Of a DNA stretch of 64,000 nucleotides, positions 1 to 14,338 are shown piece by piece. The position numbers and the translations under genes were made by a program. The stretch spans positions 18,313,501 through 18,377,500 of the forward strand of contig NC_135359.1 in assembly GCF_051622035.1 (NCBI RefSeq). Direction: 5' to 3'. The notes beneath the pieces were generated by a model, which saw nothing but the letters and a program-made list of their open reading frames with translations, had not been told where the DNA came from and searched no databases. This DNA comes from Arctopsyche grandis. Lineage: Eukaryota > Arthropoda > Insecta > Trichoptera > Hydropsychidae. Every line of letters starts with the position of its first letter. The first letter of the stretch is position 1.

Positions 1-275
1 AGAGCTCTAGCGGCTCTGTTGGCACGTCTCGCGAATAACACACCCACATATAATGTATACGAAAACTTCACCCCTTTCACGTGACGTCACGGTCCCCCGT
101 CTATCGTCATTACCGCACTTTCCATCGCTACCGAATATTGAGATTGGAGGCGTTCGAAAGAGAGAGAAAAAAAACAATCTGGAGACGAAAAAAGCTTCAA
201 TGCGGCCTATCCAGCACGCCGTAATGAGCTTATGAAAGCTCCATAAACTGTGCAGGACCGGATGGGTAGGCGGCC

Positions 276-390
276 CTATGGTGATATTCCGGTGGGCGTC
301 TGCTGGCCTTCAAATTCGTATGGAAATCGAATTAAGGTTGCGGAAGCTGATGGAGCAGGGGTGGGTACAACTTTCAAAGGGCTGAAAGCT
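276..390 (-). CDS. Possible 3'-terminal coding exon of an unidentified gene
   Basis: On the minus strand an AG acceptor after GCGTTAGTAG is followed by an open frame (AFSPLKVVPTPAPS...) ending QQTPTGISP and a TAG stop. The peptide is Pro/Ser/Ala-rich and looks more protein-like than the surrounding AT-rich sequence. No family was recognised and no upstream exon with matching phase was found at higher coordinates, so this may be chance. An RNA-seq read spliced into position 390 would settle it. Confidence 0.2.
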
Positions 391-1094
391 CTACTAACGC
401 AATCCTGACATGATAAAGAATGATATTCAAAAAAAATGGAAATAACATTCAATTTTTGATTTTGTATACTATCTATGTAATTGTGAAACATTTTTGTACT
501 TTTGATGGAAATTCTAAAATGACACACTAATTACATTAATACGAACTTCAATACATATTAGATATTGTGAAAGTACAATATTGTATATATGTATGTATGT
601 ATATACATATATATAAGATTTTCATACATATACAAATATACACTTGAAGTCCACATTTTTTAAAACCATTAAAATTCCATCCGAACGTTTGCCGACTAAT
701 TTTAACTTTCATAAATAAAATATATACATCATTGAAGATTAAATTTTATTGATTAATTTTTAATTATTTTTATTTTATTTTATTTTGAAGGATTTTTTTT
801 CCACAGTATCTTTCAGTTGCCCAAAACGACACTGTGACCAAACATTTTAACAAAAAAATAGTTTACGTGAAAAGAATAAATACATAAATAATAGAGAAAG
901 AAAACAAGAAAAAACATGATAAACATTTTAAGATTTGTAAACAAATTAATTATAAAAAATAAATAAATAAACAAGTTTTAAATTTAAAAATAAGTAATAC
1001 AATTGAAAAGTTTATTTGAAAAAACGTCGACGTGACTCGTTATCAGGCTATACCTATTATTGTAAGAAAATAATTTATTTTATTTATAAGGTTT

Positions 1095-1289
1095 ATTTCG
1101 CATATCGCTCACACGACAATCGTTGCCACGAAAATCACGAATACGGAATATCTGGCACTCGAGTTCTTGTTATTATGATAGTTGGCGTGATAACTCTCGA
1201 TGGATGGAATTTTCGGGAGCCAAATGTTCCGTGATCGAGATTTTAATGACGTGTGCAAGATTGCTTCGTGCGGAATAATCACCGAACCT
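1095..1289. mobile_element. Palindromic MITE, GGTTCGGTGATTA family, copy 1
   Basis: The two arms are inverted: AATCACGAATACGGAATATC on the left pairs with the complement of GTTCCGTGATCGAGATTTT on the right. The right end is AATAATCACCGAACC. Related copies lie at 7501-7702, 39750-39925, 52166-52260 and (half) 37611-37673. No transposase is encoded. An LTR-like element starts directly after this end. Confidence 0.6.
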
Positions 1290-1559
1290 TGTTGTACGTA
1301 CGTAGAGATTAGGCGATTGGTGCTCGTCGACCCATCGACCAATTATGGTTGTTTTAGCGCCAAAAAGGTCTCTCGACCCATTGACCAATTATGTATATCT
1401 CTTTGTTGAGAGTACACGTGGTGTATAAATATTCGGCGAATCTGTTCTATGCTTCATTCGGAGCTAGCTGGCCGATGACAGGAACAATAAACTGTCTCTG
1501 CCACTCTTGCTGCGTCTCTCACTCCAATATCAGAAATCCCTCTACACGCCCACGCTACA
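1290..1559 (-). mobile_element. Solo-LTR-like repeat, minus orientation
   Basis: Read on the minus strand it starts TGTAGCGTGGGCGTGTAGAG and ends near CTCTACGTACGTACAACA. It resembles 26080-26371 (+) and the better preserved solo LTR at 49505-49759 (+) over both terminal parts. TG...CA ends fit an LTR, but no clean target-site duplication is visible here. The copy is diverged. Confidence 0.5.
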
Positions 1560-3340
1560 TAATAAAAGTTTAAAAATTTCTTGATTTTATATTTCTCAAG
1601 ATACTTAACGGTAATTTTGTTCATTGATTGAAATAAATATGTACTTTCAATAATCGGGATCTGCACTTGGTGTATTTGTTTAATGCATAATATATGGAAC
1701 GCAGTATGAGAAGTATGACAAGAGTAGTTGATAATAGTGGAGAGAGTGGATAAATTGAAATTCCGATAGACGGGTTACGTAACTAAATAATTGGATGATA
1801 GGTAGGCACAAGAAGTGCTATAATTCTACCCAAGATAATGTGAAAAGATGAAAATAAGGAAGAGAGTTAGAGAAAATTAGGGAAATATGTGGGGTGAGAT
1901 GGATGAGATTTGCACAAAACAGATACGAATAGAAGTTTGTTGGAGAAGCATTCATCCAGCAGTGGATGGTGAGTGAAAATTATATAACATAATAGTTGAA
2001 CAATGTCATTTCATAGTCTCAAGATGAGCGTATATTGAGAAGGAATTAGCTATTGTGCAAATTAGGAATGACCATTTTACGTACATATAAGCTCGTTTGG
2101 TAAATGTTGAAAATTGTTATAGTTATTTCTAAGATATCATTCCGAAATGCTTAGCGTTGATATTATTAAACCGATCAACATGAAAGGGTTTGGTTTGGTT
2201 CATTTTGGAGATTGTGGGGTGGATGGCAGCCCTAAGCCAAAGCGTACGTCGAAAAGGGTCGTCTGAGATTACCACATCCCTAACCGAGGCCGAAGAACGT
2301 GCGGACGCCGGAAAATCTGCGAAAACTTCACCTCGAACAACGAACGATTTTCCCGGTGCTGAATTATTGAAATCGGCGTTTTGCCTCGCCTCGGTTCAAT
2401 TGTACGACACGTTTTCGCACACGAAGTACCGTGAAACTCGCCAACGTTTGAAATTTCACACGTTTCCATTTTTGTGCACCGCCGACGCCAAAATACTATT
2501 TCAAAAATTTTATTTCGCCTTAAATTCAATCGTACAAAGTTTTATGAAAACATTTACTTTTTTTATGTATGTACATATATCAAATTTATACTCGTATTTT
2601 ATTCATATAACATAACTAATTCTTAGTCAGTTGCTGAATCGGTTAGTTGTATAATTATTTCAGTTGAATAATTAGAGTTAAAAATCTTATCTTTCCTATA
2701 AATTTTAAAATTTTAAAAGTGCACAATATCACAATACTTTTTTTTCTTATTCAACAATTACAACCCGTCCTATACATTTATATGTACTATGGATTGCAAT
2801 TTACCATCGAATTTCATAAACCGGTGAACGGTAAATGATTTTTTCTACTACCAGTATACCAGTATATACCGGTAAATGAATAAAAAAAAATCGTGAATTA
2901 CATAACTACGTATATGTGGTTACTTTTTCTAAAACTGTTAACCTATGTATATTGAATCGTAAATAATTAAAAATATATCTCGGGTGAATACTGTCATATA
3001 AATATAATATACTTCAGTAAGTTCGAAATAATAAATAAATTTTATTTATTTATTTAAAAATTGAACCATTTGAAAGTTAGGATCATAATTAAAAACAACC
3101 GTGTGATCGCATTTAATTTGATTTGGTTAATCAGTGTTGCCAATGAATTTATTGGTAAAATATTCATTTTTGAAGATTATATCTACATATGTATGTATAC
3201 ATTCAATAATAATAAAAATGCATTAATGATTGTTTAAAAAATCACGTTGTTTAAAAATTACACGAATACTATTTAGATGTGTACAATTTTGGGATTTAAT
3301 GTCTGTATTAATTTTTCTAGTGAATAGAGAAGCTCTCTAT
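1560..3340. other. Intergenic DNA, no gene recognised
   Basis: AT-rich non-coding sequence. A less AT-rich patch at about 2250-2510 is open in one frame on each strand but shows no recognisable protein family. At 2820-2880 there is a short run of ACCAGTATA/CCGGTAAATGA-type repeats. Confidence 0.4.
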
Positions 3341-3870
3341 TTACTAGTGAAAGAGTGTCTGAATGTGATATTTTCTACCTCAGTGAGGGTAAATTATCCG
3401 TGATTATTTTAACTTACTTATCTAGTAAACTGCGCTCATCGTTATTTTCAAAATCAGATGTGATGTCTGAGCGAATTTTCTCGCTTCCACTTGGGATTGT
3501 ATTCACGGCTGGTTCTTATATACCTATATTATATATACATACAAACAAACATATGTACATATATTGGGGGTGATTTTTCTCCTTATATTTTACCATTATT
3601 ATATGTTTTGTGACTTATTTTATTATTTTTTGAACTTTTGCTGCTATTTCTACTTTATATATGTATGTATGTACATATGTATGTACGTAGTAACAATAGA
3701 TGAAATTTTGTGATCATGCAAAAATTCGAACTGGAGATTTTTGATACATACACCTATACTATGTATAAATATATATTTTTTCTTTGTTATATATTCGACC
3801 ATTGTGGCGCATTAAGAATTCCTGTAATGCCACATTGGTCCAAACTACTTATAAATATATAAATGATCCT
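3340..3870 (+). repeat. LINE-like 3' end with terminal hairpin, copy 1
   Basis: The segment resembles 8570-9410. Both end in a hairpin followed by an A/T-rich tail; here GACCATTGTGGC pairs with GCCACATTGGTC around an AATTCCTGTAAT loop, then CAAACTACTTATAAATATAT. This pattern is typical of the 3' UTR of a non-LTR retrotransposon. No RT coding remains in this copy. Confidence 0.45.
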
Positions 3871-6353
<2,483 letters not shown>

Positions 6354-6604
6354 ATTTGAATAACAAGTCTAATTTAAAGTATAATATGATTTACGATCAA
6401 TGCTATCACATGCGATGCAATCCCACGCGATTCAAAACGACTGCTATTAAAAATTTGATGGAATGATTTTGTAAATATATGTACATTGTACATACATATG
6501 TATGTACATATATCGTCCGTTTACTAAATTATATGTATAATATTTTGTTTAGATACACAACTACTAAAATTTAATAAATTTCTTTGCTTACAAGGTCCTT
6601 TTTT

Positions 6605-6875
6605 ATTTATTATCCAGTACTGCCCGCCAACAGCTCGACACAACACAGTACTGCACATAAAATACTAGTTTTGTTCATACTATACAGCACCGCTCGTTTT
6701 CAGCACGTTCATGCTTATTTTGGATGAAATCGGCTTACATATACATATGTACATACATATGTACATTACAGAGCGCGACGACACGGCACAATATTACTTG
6801 CGTCGTATCGTCGAGTCAATATTGTCACAATATGCCGTTTCCAGAAATATTAATTTGCACATGGCAACACTTTCA
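6605..6875. repeat. Degenerate PIF/Harbinger-related repeat, copy 1
   Basis: Shares the ordered blocks TTATCCAGTACTGC, CTATACAGCACC, TTTTCAGCACGTTCATGC, ACATTACAGAG and GTCACAATATG with 6990-7230. The second half also resembles the reverse complement of 38280-38400 inside the PIF/Harbinger element at 37703-38521. No coding capacity remains. Confidence 0.5.
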
Positions 6876-6989
6876 TAAACATTTCAACAAAATTAATTTC
6901 ATCCTGTTTTATTCAATGTTTTAATGAAAAAATGATAAATATATTTATAGAGATTTTTAGTAAAGCTTGCCAAGCTGAAAAAATAAAGA

Positions 6990-7230
6990 TCCGTTTATAT
7001 TATCCAGCACTGCACGTCAACAGCTCGGCATGTAATATACTATTTCTATTAATACTATACAGCACCAACCGTTTTCGGCACGTTCATATGTACATTTTTT
7101 GGACTAGTGCAAGGAAAAATCGACTATGAACATATGTACATATATAGGTACATTACAGAGTATGACGATTGCTGGCGTTGTATTGTCAGAATATGACGTT
7201 TCCAAAAATATTCATATGCGCATGACTGCA
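6990..7230. repeat. Degenerate PIF/Harbinger-related repeat, copy 2
   Basis: Direct repeat of 6605-6875, including TTATCCAGCACTGCACGTCA, CTATACAGCACC and TTTTCGGCACGTTCATATG. The segment GGACTAGTGCAAGGAAAAATC resembles GGCCTAGTGCAAGGCAAAATC read on the minus strand within 38350-38400, which links it to the Harbinger family in this window. Confidence 0.5.
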
Positions 7231-7500
7231 CTTAAGCAAGTATGGGTGCACTCGCCTCTTTGACAGCACGTTATACGTAAATATTTCCAGAATGGCCAAT
7301 GAAACCGATTCTTCTTGATACGTTTCAATAGCATGTACGGGTGTATAATAAGAATAGATCGTGTGGAATTCTGATGTTTCGATACGTCAGATACACATTA
7401 CGGAACATATGAAAATATCCATATATATAGAATGTACTCAAGAATATTTTCGTACTGTTGTTTACGTGCAGTTGCTGGCTTGAGCTGTACTAGTATAAAC

Positions 7501-7702
7501 GGTAAACGGATTATTGCGCAAATTGCGATCACGCGCCTGACAATCGTTTCCTTAAAAATCGCGAATACGGAATATCTGACACCTGAGTTCTCGTCAGTAC
7601 AATATTTTGCAAGATTGATGGAGCTTTTGGGTGACAGATATTCCGTGATCGATATTTTAGTGTCGTGCGCGAGATCGCTTTTTGCGGAATAATCAACGAA
7701 CC
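7501..7702. mobile_element. Palindromic MITE, GGTTCGGTGATTA family, copy 2
   Basis: Best bounded copy of the family. It begins GGTAAACGGATTATTGCGC and ends GCGGAATAATCAACGAACC, which are inverted relatives, and the internal arms GCGAATACGGAATATCTGAC and ATTCCGTGATCGATATTTT also pair. Flanks AGTATAAAC and GACATAAAC share their last six bases and could be a decayed 9-bp target duplication. Confidence 0.6.
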
Positions 7703-8569
7703 GACATAAACGAACCTTAAAATGTTGTTCTTATCTATGTGTCTTGGCATTTGATGCATCACATCTGAAATATCAATCTACATACTATCATATACAGCTT
7801 TTATTCCATCATTTTCGCCCATTTACCCTTCTAATCCCACTCGGTTTTTCCATTTTGGTTATTATTCTGACTTCAATGTATTCTAAATCGCGGTTCCAAT
7901 GGCTTAACGATGTACGGAATCGATGCAGCACTCAATTGGGCGAATTGAATTCCGAAAAGCGATTTCTTCATTTCATTAAGCGGGGTAAAATATTCGGAGT
8001 TGGGAAATGGAAAAACAATATTCAGAGAGTGAGCAAATATAGAACAAGAGTCGAACGAGGCGTGGAGGCATAGTCTCGGAAATTATGCGATTTTCGCGTA
8101 AATATCCGCAAACGGCAGTCGCGTTAAATATTCAATCGGAAATTCCACGTCGACATTTTCCGCAGTCGGCGGTGAAAGAAATTCGTTAACGCGTAATTGT
8201 CGCGTCATCTCCTCATCCCTCTCAGCCCCACCGAAGAGTTGGAAGGGGGAGACGGGTTGATGCTTTTCTACTCCCGAAACCCCACCGAAGGAAGGACAAT
8301 GGAGCCAAGGAAGCGTGAGCCTAGATAACGTTTGCGAAAATTTAATTTAGAATAATTGCTCGCCGACAAATTCCAATGCTCCGAAAACGGCCGTGTTGCA
8401 AACGAACGGTTATTTGCAACGAAAACAAAATAAAAAAACAACGAACGCCCTCCCCAAAATACTTGAGTCTTGAACTTTTCCCACACCTTGTGAATGAATA
8501 AAAATTTCTAAAACCATTATGTCTTCAACTGCTTTACAGTTTAAAAGAGAATTTATGTTATGTGTATTA
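7703..8569. other. Intergenic DNA, no gene recognised
   Basis: Contains an unusually GC-balanced stretch at about 8040-8340, rich in CG dinucleotides (GCGTTAACGCG-like and CGTCGACATTTTCCGC-like words). No protein family, splice pattern or RNA gene was recognised. Confidence 0.35.
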
Positions 8570-9410
8570 GTACCTTCATCGACCGATAAATTTATACTAC
8601 ATACATATATATATATGTCCATATTTTACACCCCAGTGAGCGTGGGTTATCAGAGATTATTTTATCTTTTTTGTCTGCTGTCATTATTTTCATAATTGTG
8701 TATGATTTAAGTGAAATTTTGATCATCTCTCTTCCGTTCGGGCTTCACGGGGATTTTTTGGTATTTATGACTGGTACTTATGTATGTAATACATATGTAA
8801 ATTTATTGGTGCTAGCTGTGGATGCAAAATATTCCCTACTCTTCTGTTTATTTGATATTAGTATTGTTTATTATTACATTATATGGTTTTTTTTTTGTCA
8901 TATTTTCTGCTTTTGCTCTTTTATTATTATTTTTATGTATTTTTATTGGGTTGGTCGAGACTCATTTCCCCAACTTTTTTGGTGTATATCATCGACGAGT
9001 TTGTATCTACATATACATATATATTTATGTATATACAAAACACATATACGAAAATGTATTATATAATGAAATAATTATTTAACTAGATGAACTTTATTAT
9101 AGTTATAAATTATAGTAAAAATTGATTTTTAAATGTTTTTAAATATTTTCAAGTTGTGTTAATAGCTTAAAATTCGATGAATGATCACAACATGTATCGT
9201 ATATTAAAAGATATTACATACAAGTATAAAAAAAAATTTTGTATACAGTATACAAACACCTGTTCCAGCAAACGAAAAGTCGGTAGAACGGAGAACACCG
9301 ATTTTTATTACGTATTTTTTTAATTTTTTTCTTATTTGGATCATTGTAGCCGTTTTTCCTGTAATTCCACAATGGTCCAAAACTATAAATAAATTATATA
9401 TAAATTCATG
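8570..9410 (+). repeat. LINE-like 3' end with terminal hairpin, copy 2
   Basis: Shares with 3340-3870 the CCAGTGAGCGTGGGTTATC-type block, a T-rich middle, and a terminal hairpin (GATCATTGTAGCC ... CACAATGGTCC) followed by AAAACTATAAATAAATTATA. The T-rich middle yields overlapping Phe/Ile-rich reading frames that are artefacts. Confidence 0.45.
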
Positions 9411-11159
9411 GGCTATAGTTAGGGTTGCTATAAGTGACACACATCAATACGGTAAATTTAAGTATTAAATAAATAAAATATGAAAAAATAGATATGTAGG
9501 TATTTTTTTATTCTTATGATAATCTAAGATCGCATGGAAATTCTCATGCTGTGTATCAGAAAAAAAATTCAACCATTTGCCTTGGATATTCGGTTTCTTT
9601 GATATTTCGGTATCTGCTGCTGAAACATTTTTCTCCTAATAATCATTCAGATACAAATATAATTTGTTGAATATAATGTCATTATTGTCAGTATCGATGT
9701 TTTTTTTCCTTTGTTAATAATATATATGTATATGTTCGTTTTATTTCTATATACATATGTACATACATATGTATGTACGTTCCAAATATATATATGTACG
9801 TTCTATTTCTTCCCATTCAGGCAAAAACGGATAGAAATAGAACGGAAAAAATAGAAAAAAAATTCCAAAATTGTCTAAAAATGGTACAAACAGTAATACG
9901 GGACTGGGCAGTGTAATACAGTTAAAGTCCCATTTATACGGGACGATTGGCGATCCTAACTATAGTGCCATCTCTTGTTGAAGGGATATATGTACTTCTT
10001 GTGTGTCATTTATACAATTTATTGAGACATGAAATTTACAACCCAACGGTATTGGAAGAGATGAGGTTATGGGTTCCATCTCGTTTCATTGATTAATTAT
10101 TGTCGGCTCGTCCATTGTTCCACACCATGAGGGAAGGACTAACATTGCTTGTTCATCCATTGCTCGGGCTATACGCTGTTTGAATTTGACTAGTGATCAT
10201 ATTGACATTTTCAATAGTTTGCTAAACAACCTTTTACACTTTGATAGCGTTTTTGAATTTGAGAAAAAATTATTTTGTTTTCTTTTTACGTTTATTTTTA
10301 TTTTTATTTTTTGTGCATATATGCATGTATACTCTCATAAGTAGTATATTTTTGTCTGGTCACAGTGTAATGTTTACTCATTTATTTATATAAGATATAG
10401 CTTAATAACTAATTATACTCAATCATAGAAATAATAGTATATTAGTATATGCATGCATATATGTACATACGCATATGCACCCAAAAAATAAAAATAACTA
10501 TCTACACAATTATACAGAGGTGTTGCCATACAGCTACAAGAAATTTATCAATATTACTTAAATTTCTTATTTCATCTGACAGCTTATTATAAGTAACAAC
10601 ACCTCCATACAATATTTTCTTCTTATTCTTATTTTATTTTAATCTATCTTTCAAAATACCTAGGTATTTTTTTTATCGAATCGTATATATAAAAACCAAT
10701 AAACATATGTACATGTTTTCAGAGTATCACGAACGTTCATCCAATTTAATTCCATTAACATGGATCTCATATTAGTATACCTATTTATTACTTAGATACT
10801 CCTCATGGCTTTATTCTGTAATATTTATAACTTATCATTAATTAACAAATTCATCAAGTACAGAACAGAACCACAATACATAAAATGTGATCGGACAACA
10901 GCATTATATATGATGATTTTAGTATTCTTTGACAAATTTTCCATAATCTAAAAAACTGTGAAGACACTGTGATATATGTATGTGTATTAAATAAAATAAA
11001 TTGCACATTCATATATGTATGTATATTGGGATACATAACGGGGAATGAAAATCTAAGCAATCATACGAATAATCATACCAACCCAAACATTCGTATTTTC
11101 GCATTCGTAAATCGAATCCAACATCTACTTTAATGTACATACATATATGTATATAGTTT
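9411..11159. other. Intergenic DNA with small inverted repeats
   Basis: No gene seen. Two small inverted repeats stand out: CGTTCTATTTC/GAAATAGAACG at 9810-9845, and GAGGTGTTG...CAACACCTC at about 10516-10610, which could be a MITE of roughly 95 bp. Confidence 0.35.
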
Positions 11160-11282
11160 CAAATTGGACTGTCAGATTGGATTCGACATTCTTGGAAACG
11201 GCTGCAACGTTCAATCTTGTCTCCGACCATCATGTTCGATATTCGATATGGTTTTAATCCTTCTGCAGCTTTGAACGCGTAT

Positions 11283-12114
11283 ATATGCAGATGATCTAAA
11301 ACTTTTTAGGTGCGTTGAATCTTCTTCCGATGCTCTACTGCTACAGAGCGATTTAGATTCACTCGTTATTTGGTCACACTCAAATTGTCTTCCGATAAGC
11401 GTTGAAAAGTGTCACATTGTCTCTTTTTCCAGATCTCGATCATCAATTGAATTTGGTTACAATATTGATGGCTCTATTCTTGCCCGTCACACACATATCA
11501 AGGATTTGGGAATTACTTTTTCAAATATCTGGAATTTTAATTCTCATATCCAAGATGTGTGCAATAGGGCTACAAAAACTTTAGGCTTCGTCATCAGAAA
11601 CTCACGCGCCTTTAATAGCACCAGAGTGACGCGTTTACTGTATACTACATTGGTGCGCAGTTTGCTTGAATCTGGTTCGGCCATATGGAGTCCTAATCAT
11701 TTAAGGTACACGCTAATGTTAGAGAGGGTGCAAAGAAAATTTCTTCGCTATCTCTACATGAGAGAGTTTGGGCGCTATCCCTACTTATTTCCTAGTAAGT
11801 TTGTCATGGGCTCCTTGGGCTTTGACTCCTTAGCTTCACGTAGAAACAATCATCTTGGTAAGCTTTTTCTAAAAATTCTAAGGGGTGAATATCATCTTCC
11901 TGAAGTTCTGTGTAATCTTAAACTTAGAGTACCTGAGAAACTGAGAGAATCTCGCTCCAGAACTCTATTCCTACCTATTCGGGCCAGGACTAATGTGCTT
12001 GATGACTCACCCCTTTCAAGAGCCATTCGACTATTTAACCTGCTTTCTGGGAGCCTTGATGTTTTTACTTCATCATACAGTTCTGTCAGGCAGCATATTT
12101 TAAATGACTTCTAG
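11283..12114 (+). pseudogene. LINE ORF2 fragment: end of reverse transcriptase plus C-terminal domain
   Basis: The frame is open from about 11283 to the TAG at 12114 without needing an ATG. It opens with the RT catalytic block YADDLKLF, continues with CHIVSFSRSRSS, and has the conserved KTLGFVIRNSRAF / LLYTTLVRSLLESGSAIWSP motif of Jockey/CR1-like LINEs. The same region of the intact LINE at 33.9-37.6 kb reads KTLGFLIRNSTHF / ILYTTLVRNQLEYNSTIWSP, so they are distant relatives. Endonuclease and most of the RT are missing, which is normal 5' truncation. The retained frame is intact, suggesting a fairly young insertion. Confidence 0.8.
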
Positions 12115-12169
12115 CTACATACATATTTACACATGTTGTTTTCATTTTGTAATGTTATTATTTAGCATA

Positions 12170-12223
12170 ATGTGTATGTATGTTGGTTTTATCTATATTT
12201 ATATATGTATGCTATTTTTTATT

Positions 12224-12260
<37 letters not shown>

Positions 12261-12444
12261 GAGTAATTTATCTTTATTTATGTGTATTGATGTGTTTATG
12301 TGTATATGCATGTATAATGTTTGTATGTTTATGGATGTATGTAATGTATGTGTATATGTATATGTATATGTGTATGTATGTATATGTATGTATATATGTG
12401 TGGGTATATATATATATGTATATATATGTATGTATATGTATATA

Positions 12445-12485
<41 letters not shown>

Positions 12486-12680
12486 GTATATGTATATGTA
12501 TATATGTATGTATATGTATATATGTATATATATGTGTGTATGTATATGTATATATGTATATGTATGTGTGTATGTATATATATATATGTAGGTGTGTATG
12601 TATGTATATGTATATATGTGTATTTTTATATTTATGAATGTATGTATCTGTATTTGTGTATACGTGTAAGAATTTGTGTA
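12170..12680. repeat. (TATG/TATA)n microsatellite inside the LINE 3' UTR
   Basis: About 500 bp of interrupted TATG, TGTATA and TA repeats between the LINE stop codon and its 3' hairpin. It creates three overlapping Tyr/Met/Cys/Ile/Val-rich frames that are not genes. Confidence 0.9.
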
Positions 12681-12830
12681 TATATGGATGGTTTACATAT
12701 ATGTTTATATAATTGTCTTTGGCCAGGAAGGTGCATTGGGTTTACCTGTTAGGCCTTCTTGGTGTAAATTAAATGAGAAAATAAAAAAATAAAAAATAAA
12801 TAAATAAATAAATATATATATGTACGTCAA

Positions 12831-13590
12831 ATTAAAAATATATATAAAATTTCCACTTTTTTTAACAAGTTTGTTAGCTTGACGTGTATTTCATATACGT
12901 ACATATGTATATAATGCACCGACCTAATTTCGCACGTCAAAATCTATTGTTTATTTTATACGCAGCAAATCAAAAATGAAACAGTTCATTAATCATACGG
13001 TGGTGTACTACCGTGAAACTGGCAAGTCATTTTTTGACATTTAAATATGTTTCCTTTCCACGGCGCTGTGGAGTATCAATGGAACGGGCGAGTCAGGTTT
13101 GCTAATGTATTCCACGGCTACATTTATTTGCGCAATCGAAAATTTCAGCCGCGCAGACTTTCTCGCTTTTGGCGATTCATCCTTCGTCGCTTAAATTTTT
13201 TACGTAATCAACTTTTCCAATTTTGATATCTCGGAAACGCGAATGGTTTCGAACGCAGAGCCGTCTATAAATGCTCGCATATACGGATAATCGGAATTAC
13301 ATACGAGTGCTGTCCGCTTTGATTCGGTGATTACCGCAAGAGCAACAGGGGCTTTTAGCCTCATATTAAATCGACCAATAACCATCAATTCCGTTTAAAG
13401 TTCGACCGATTTGTATCCTCCCATGTTCCATATCTATAATCAATATTGACGTTCAATGAGCGCGAAATTCGATTCAGCTCCACTTTTAAGCCTTCCTTTC
13501 CGACCCTCCCCACTGCCCTCTTTATACATATTTGCAATATTACTATTCTACACAAATTCATATTCTTATCTATGTATGTATATATATATA
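12831..13590. other. Intergenic DNA, no gene recognised
   Basis: A relatively GC-balanced unique block lies at about 12920-13400. Open frames are short, and no known family or splice structure was seen. Confidence 0.35.
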
Positions 13591-13593
13591 TAG

Positions 13594-13830
13594 CTATAAG
13601 TAACTCAATTATTAAGCAAATACTTTATAGTAGAGAGATTGTGGATTCAAGTCCTGGCCGGAATAGAAAATTTATTCGATTTTCTCGGTGATTACGTGTA
13701 GGTAAATATACTACCGAGATTGGAATGATTATTAAATCCGTCTCCCATTAGAGTTTGCCAACGTTTTCAGGCATAAATTTTGTGACAGTTCTAATTAAAA
13801 TCGACTGCCCACTCATTAATCTGACGAATT
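13594..13830 (+). repeat. Diverged tRNA-derived SINE candidate
   Basis: A tRNA-like head (TATATAGCTATAAGTAACTC) carries a B-box-like GGATTCAAGTCCTGG. The body holds AGAGTTTGCCAACG, matching the ATCAGAGTTTGCCAATTT block of the clearer SINEs at 13891, 52881 and 54094(-). Its head differs from theirs, so it is either an older copy or a sister family. Confidence 0.4.
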
Positions 13831-13890
13831 CATCTCATGTGTGGTTTTGTGGTGCGATTATTTACATACACACATATGTATATATAGCAT

Positions 13891-14125
13891 ATATAGCCAG
13901 CAGTATAGCTTGGTCGTTAAGCTTCTGCTTAACACCGAGAGGCACCGGGAACGATCCCATGAGCTGACCTCGATTGGAAAGAATTTTTCTGAGTACATCG
14001 GTAGTGCTGCTGGTGAGACATGGATATTGTGACTCCAAGTCAATCGTTTCCAATCAGAGTTTGCCAATTTTTCTGATTTCATTATTGAAATGGTTCCTTG
14101 ATTAAATTGGCTAAAAACCTTCCTA
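13891..14125 (+). repeat. tRNA-derived SINE, copy A
   Basis: Head TATATAGCCAGCAGTATAGC with A-box-like TAGCTTGGTCGTTAAG, then ACCGAGAGGCACCGGGAACG and a degenerate B-box (GGGAACGATCCC). The body carries GTGACTCCAAGTCAATCG and ATCAGAGTTTGCCAATTTTT. Head and body match the minus-strand copy at 53880-54094 and the copy at 52881. Confidence 0.65.
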
Positions 14126-14175
14126 CCAACTATGTTACCACTATTTGAGTATGATTAATGTACAATTAAATTTAT

Positions 14176-14338
14176 TTAGTGATTCTGTCATAGAACCAGT
14201 AGATTCTATGACAGAATCACTAATAACCATACTAATACACTTGTGAAGAGTCTCGATGATTACAACAAAATGTCTATACCCTTCAGGTATAAACACAGAT
14301 TACTAAACATAATCAGCCTTAGGTCATTGACTTTAGAG
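14176..14338 (+). mobile_element. LINE fragment, left half, split by a hAT and with a 5' inversion
   Basis: Matches the LINE at about 60850-60990. Positions 14176-14195 are the exact reverse complement of 14204-14223, with an 8-bp spacer, so the 5' edge is a snap-back of its own sequence. This fits a 5'-inverted LINE insertion (twin priming). The right half continues at 15483 after the hAT. Confidence 0.65.

Larger units (their letters stand above)
11160..12830 (+). mobile_element. 5'-truncated non-LTR retrotransposon (LINE) with microsatellite-expanded 3' UTR
   Basis: Consists of the C-terminal part of ORF2 (11283-12114), a (TATG)/(TA)-rich stretch of about 500 bp, and a terminal hairpin (12720-12765) followed by an (AAAT)n tail. 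The same hairpin occurs at 15839, 53257 and, inverted, at 53300-53350, so it marks the 3' end of a LINE family. The element is 5'-truncated and cannot be autonomous. Confidence 0.75.

Noticed and set aside
2190-2615. 141-aa ORF
   Set aside because: No recognisable domain, a competing minus-strand frame, and it runs into microsatellite sequence at the end.
12172-12752. Three overlapping Tyr/Met/Cys/Ile-rich ORFs of 116-139 residues
   Set aside because: Translation of a TATG/TATA microsatellite in a LINE 3' UTR.
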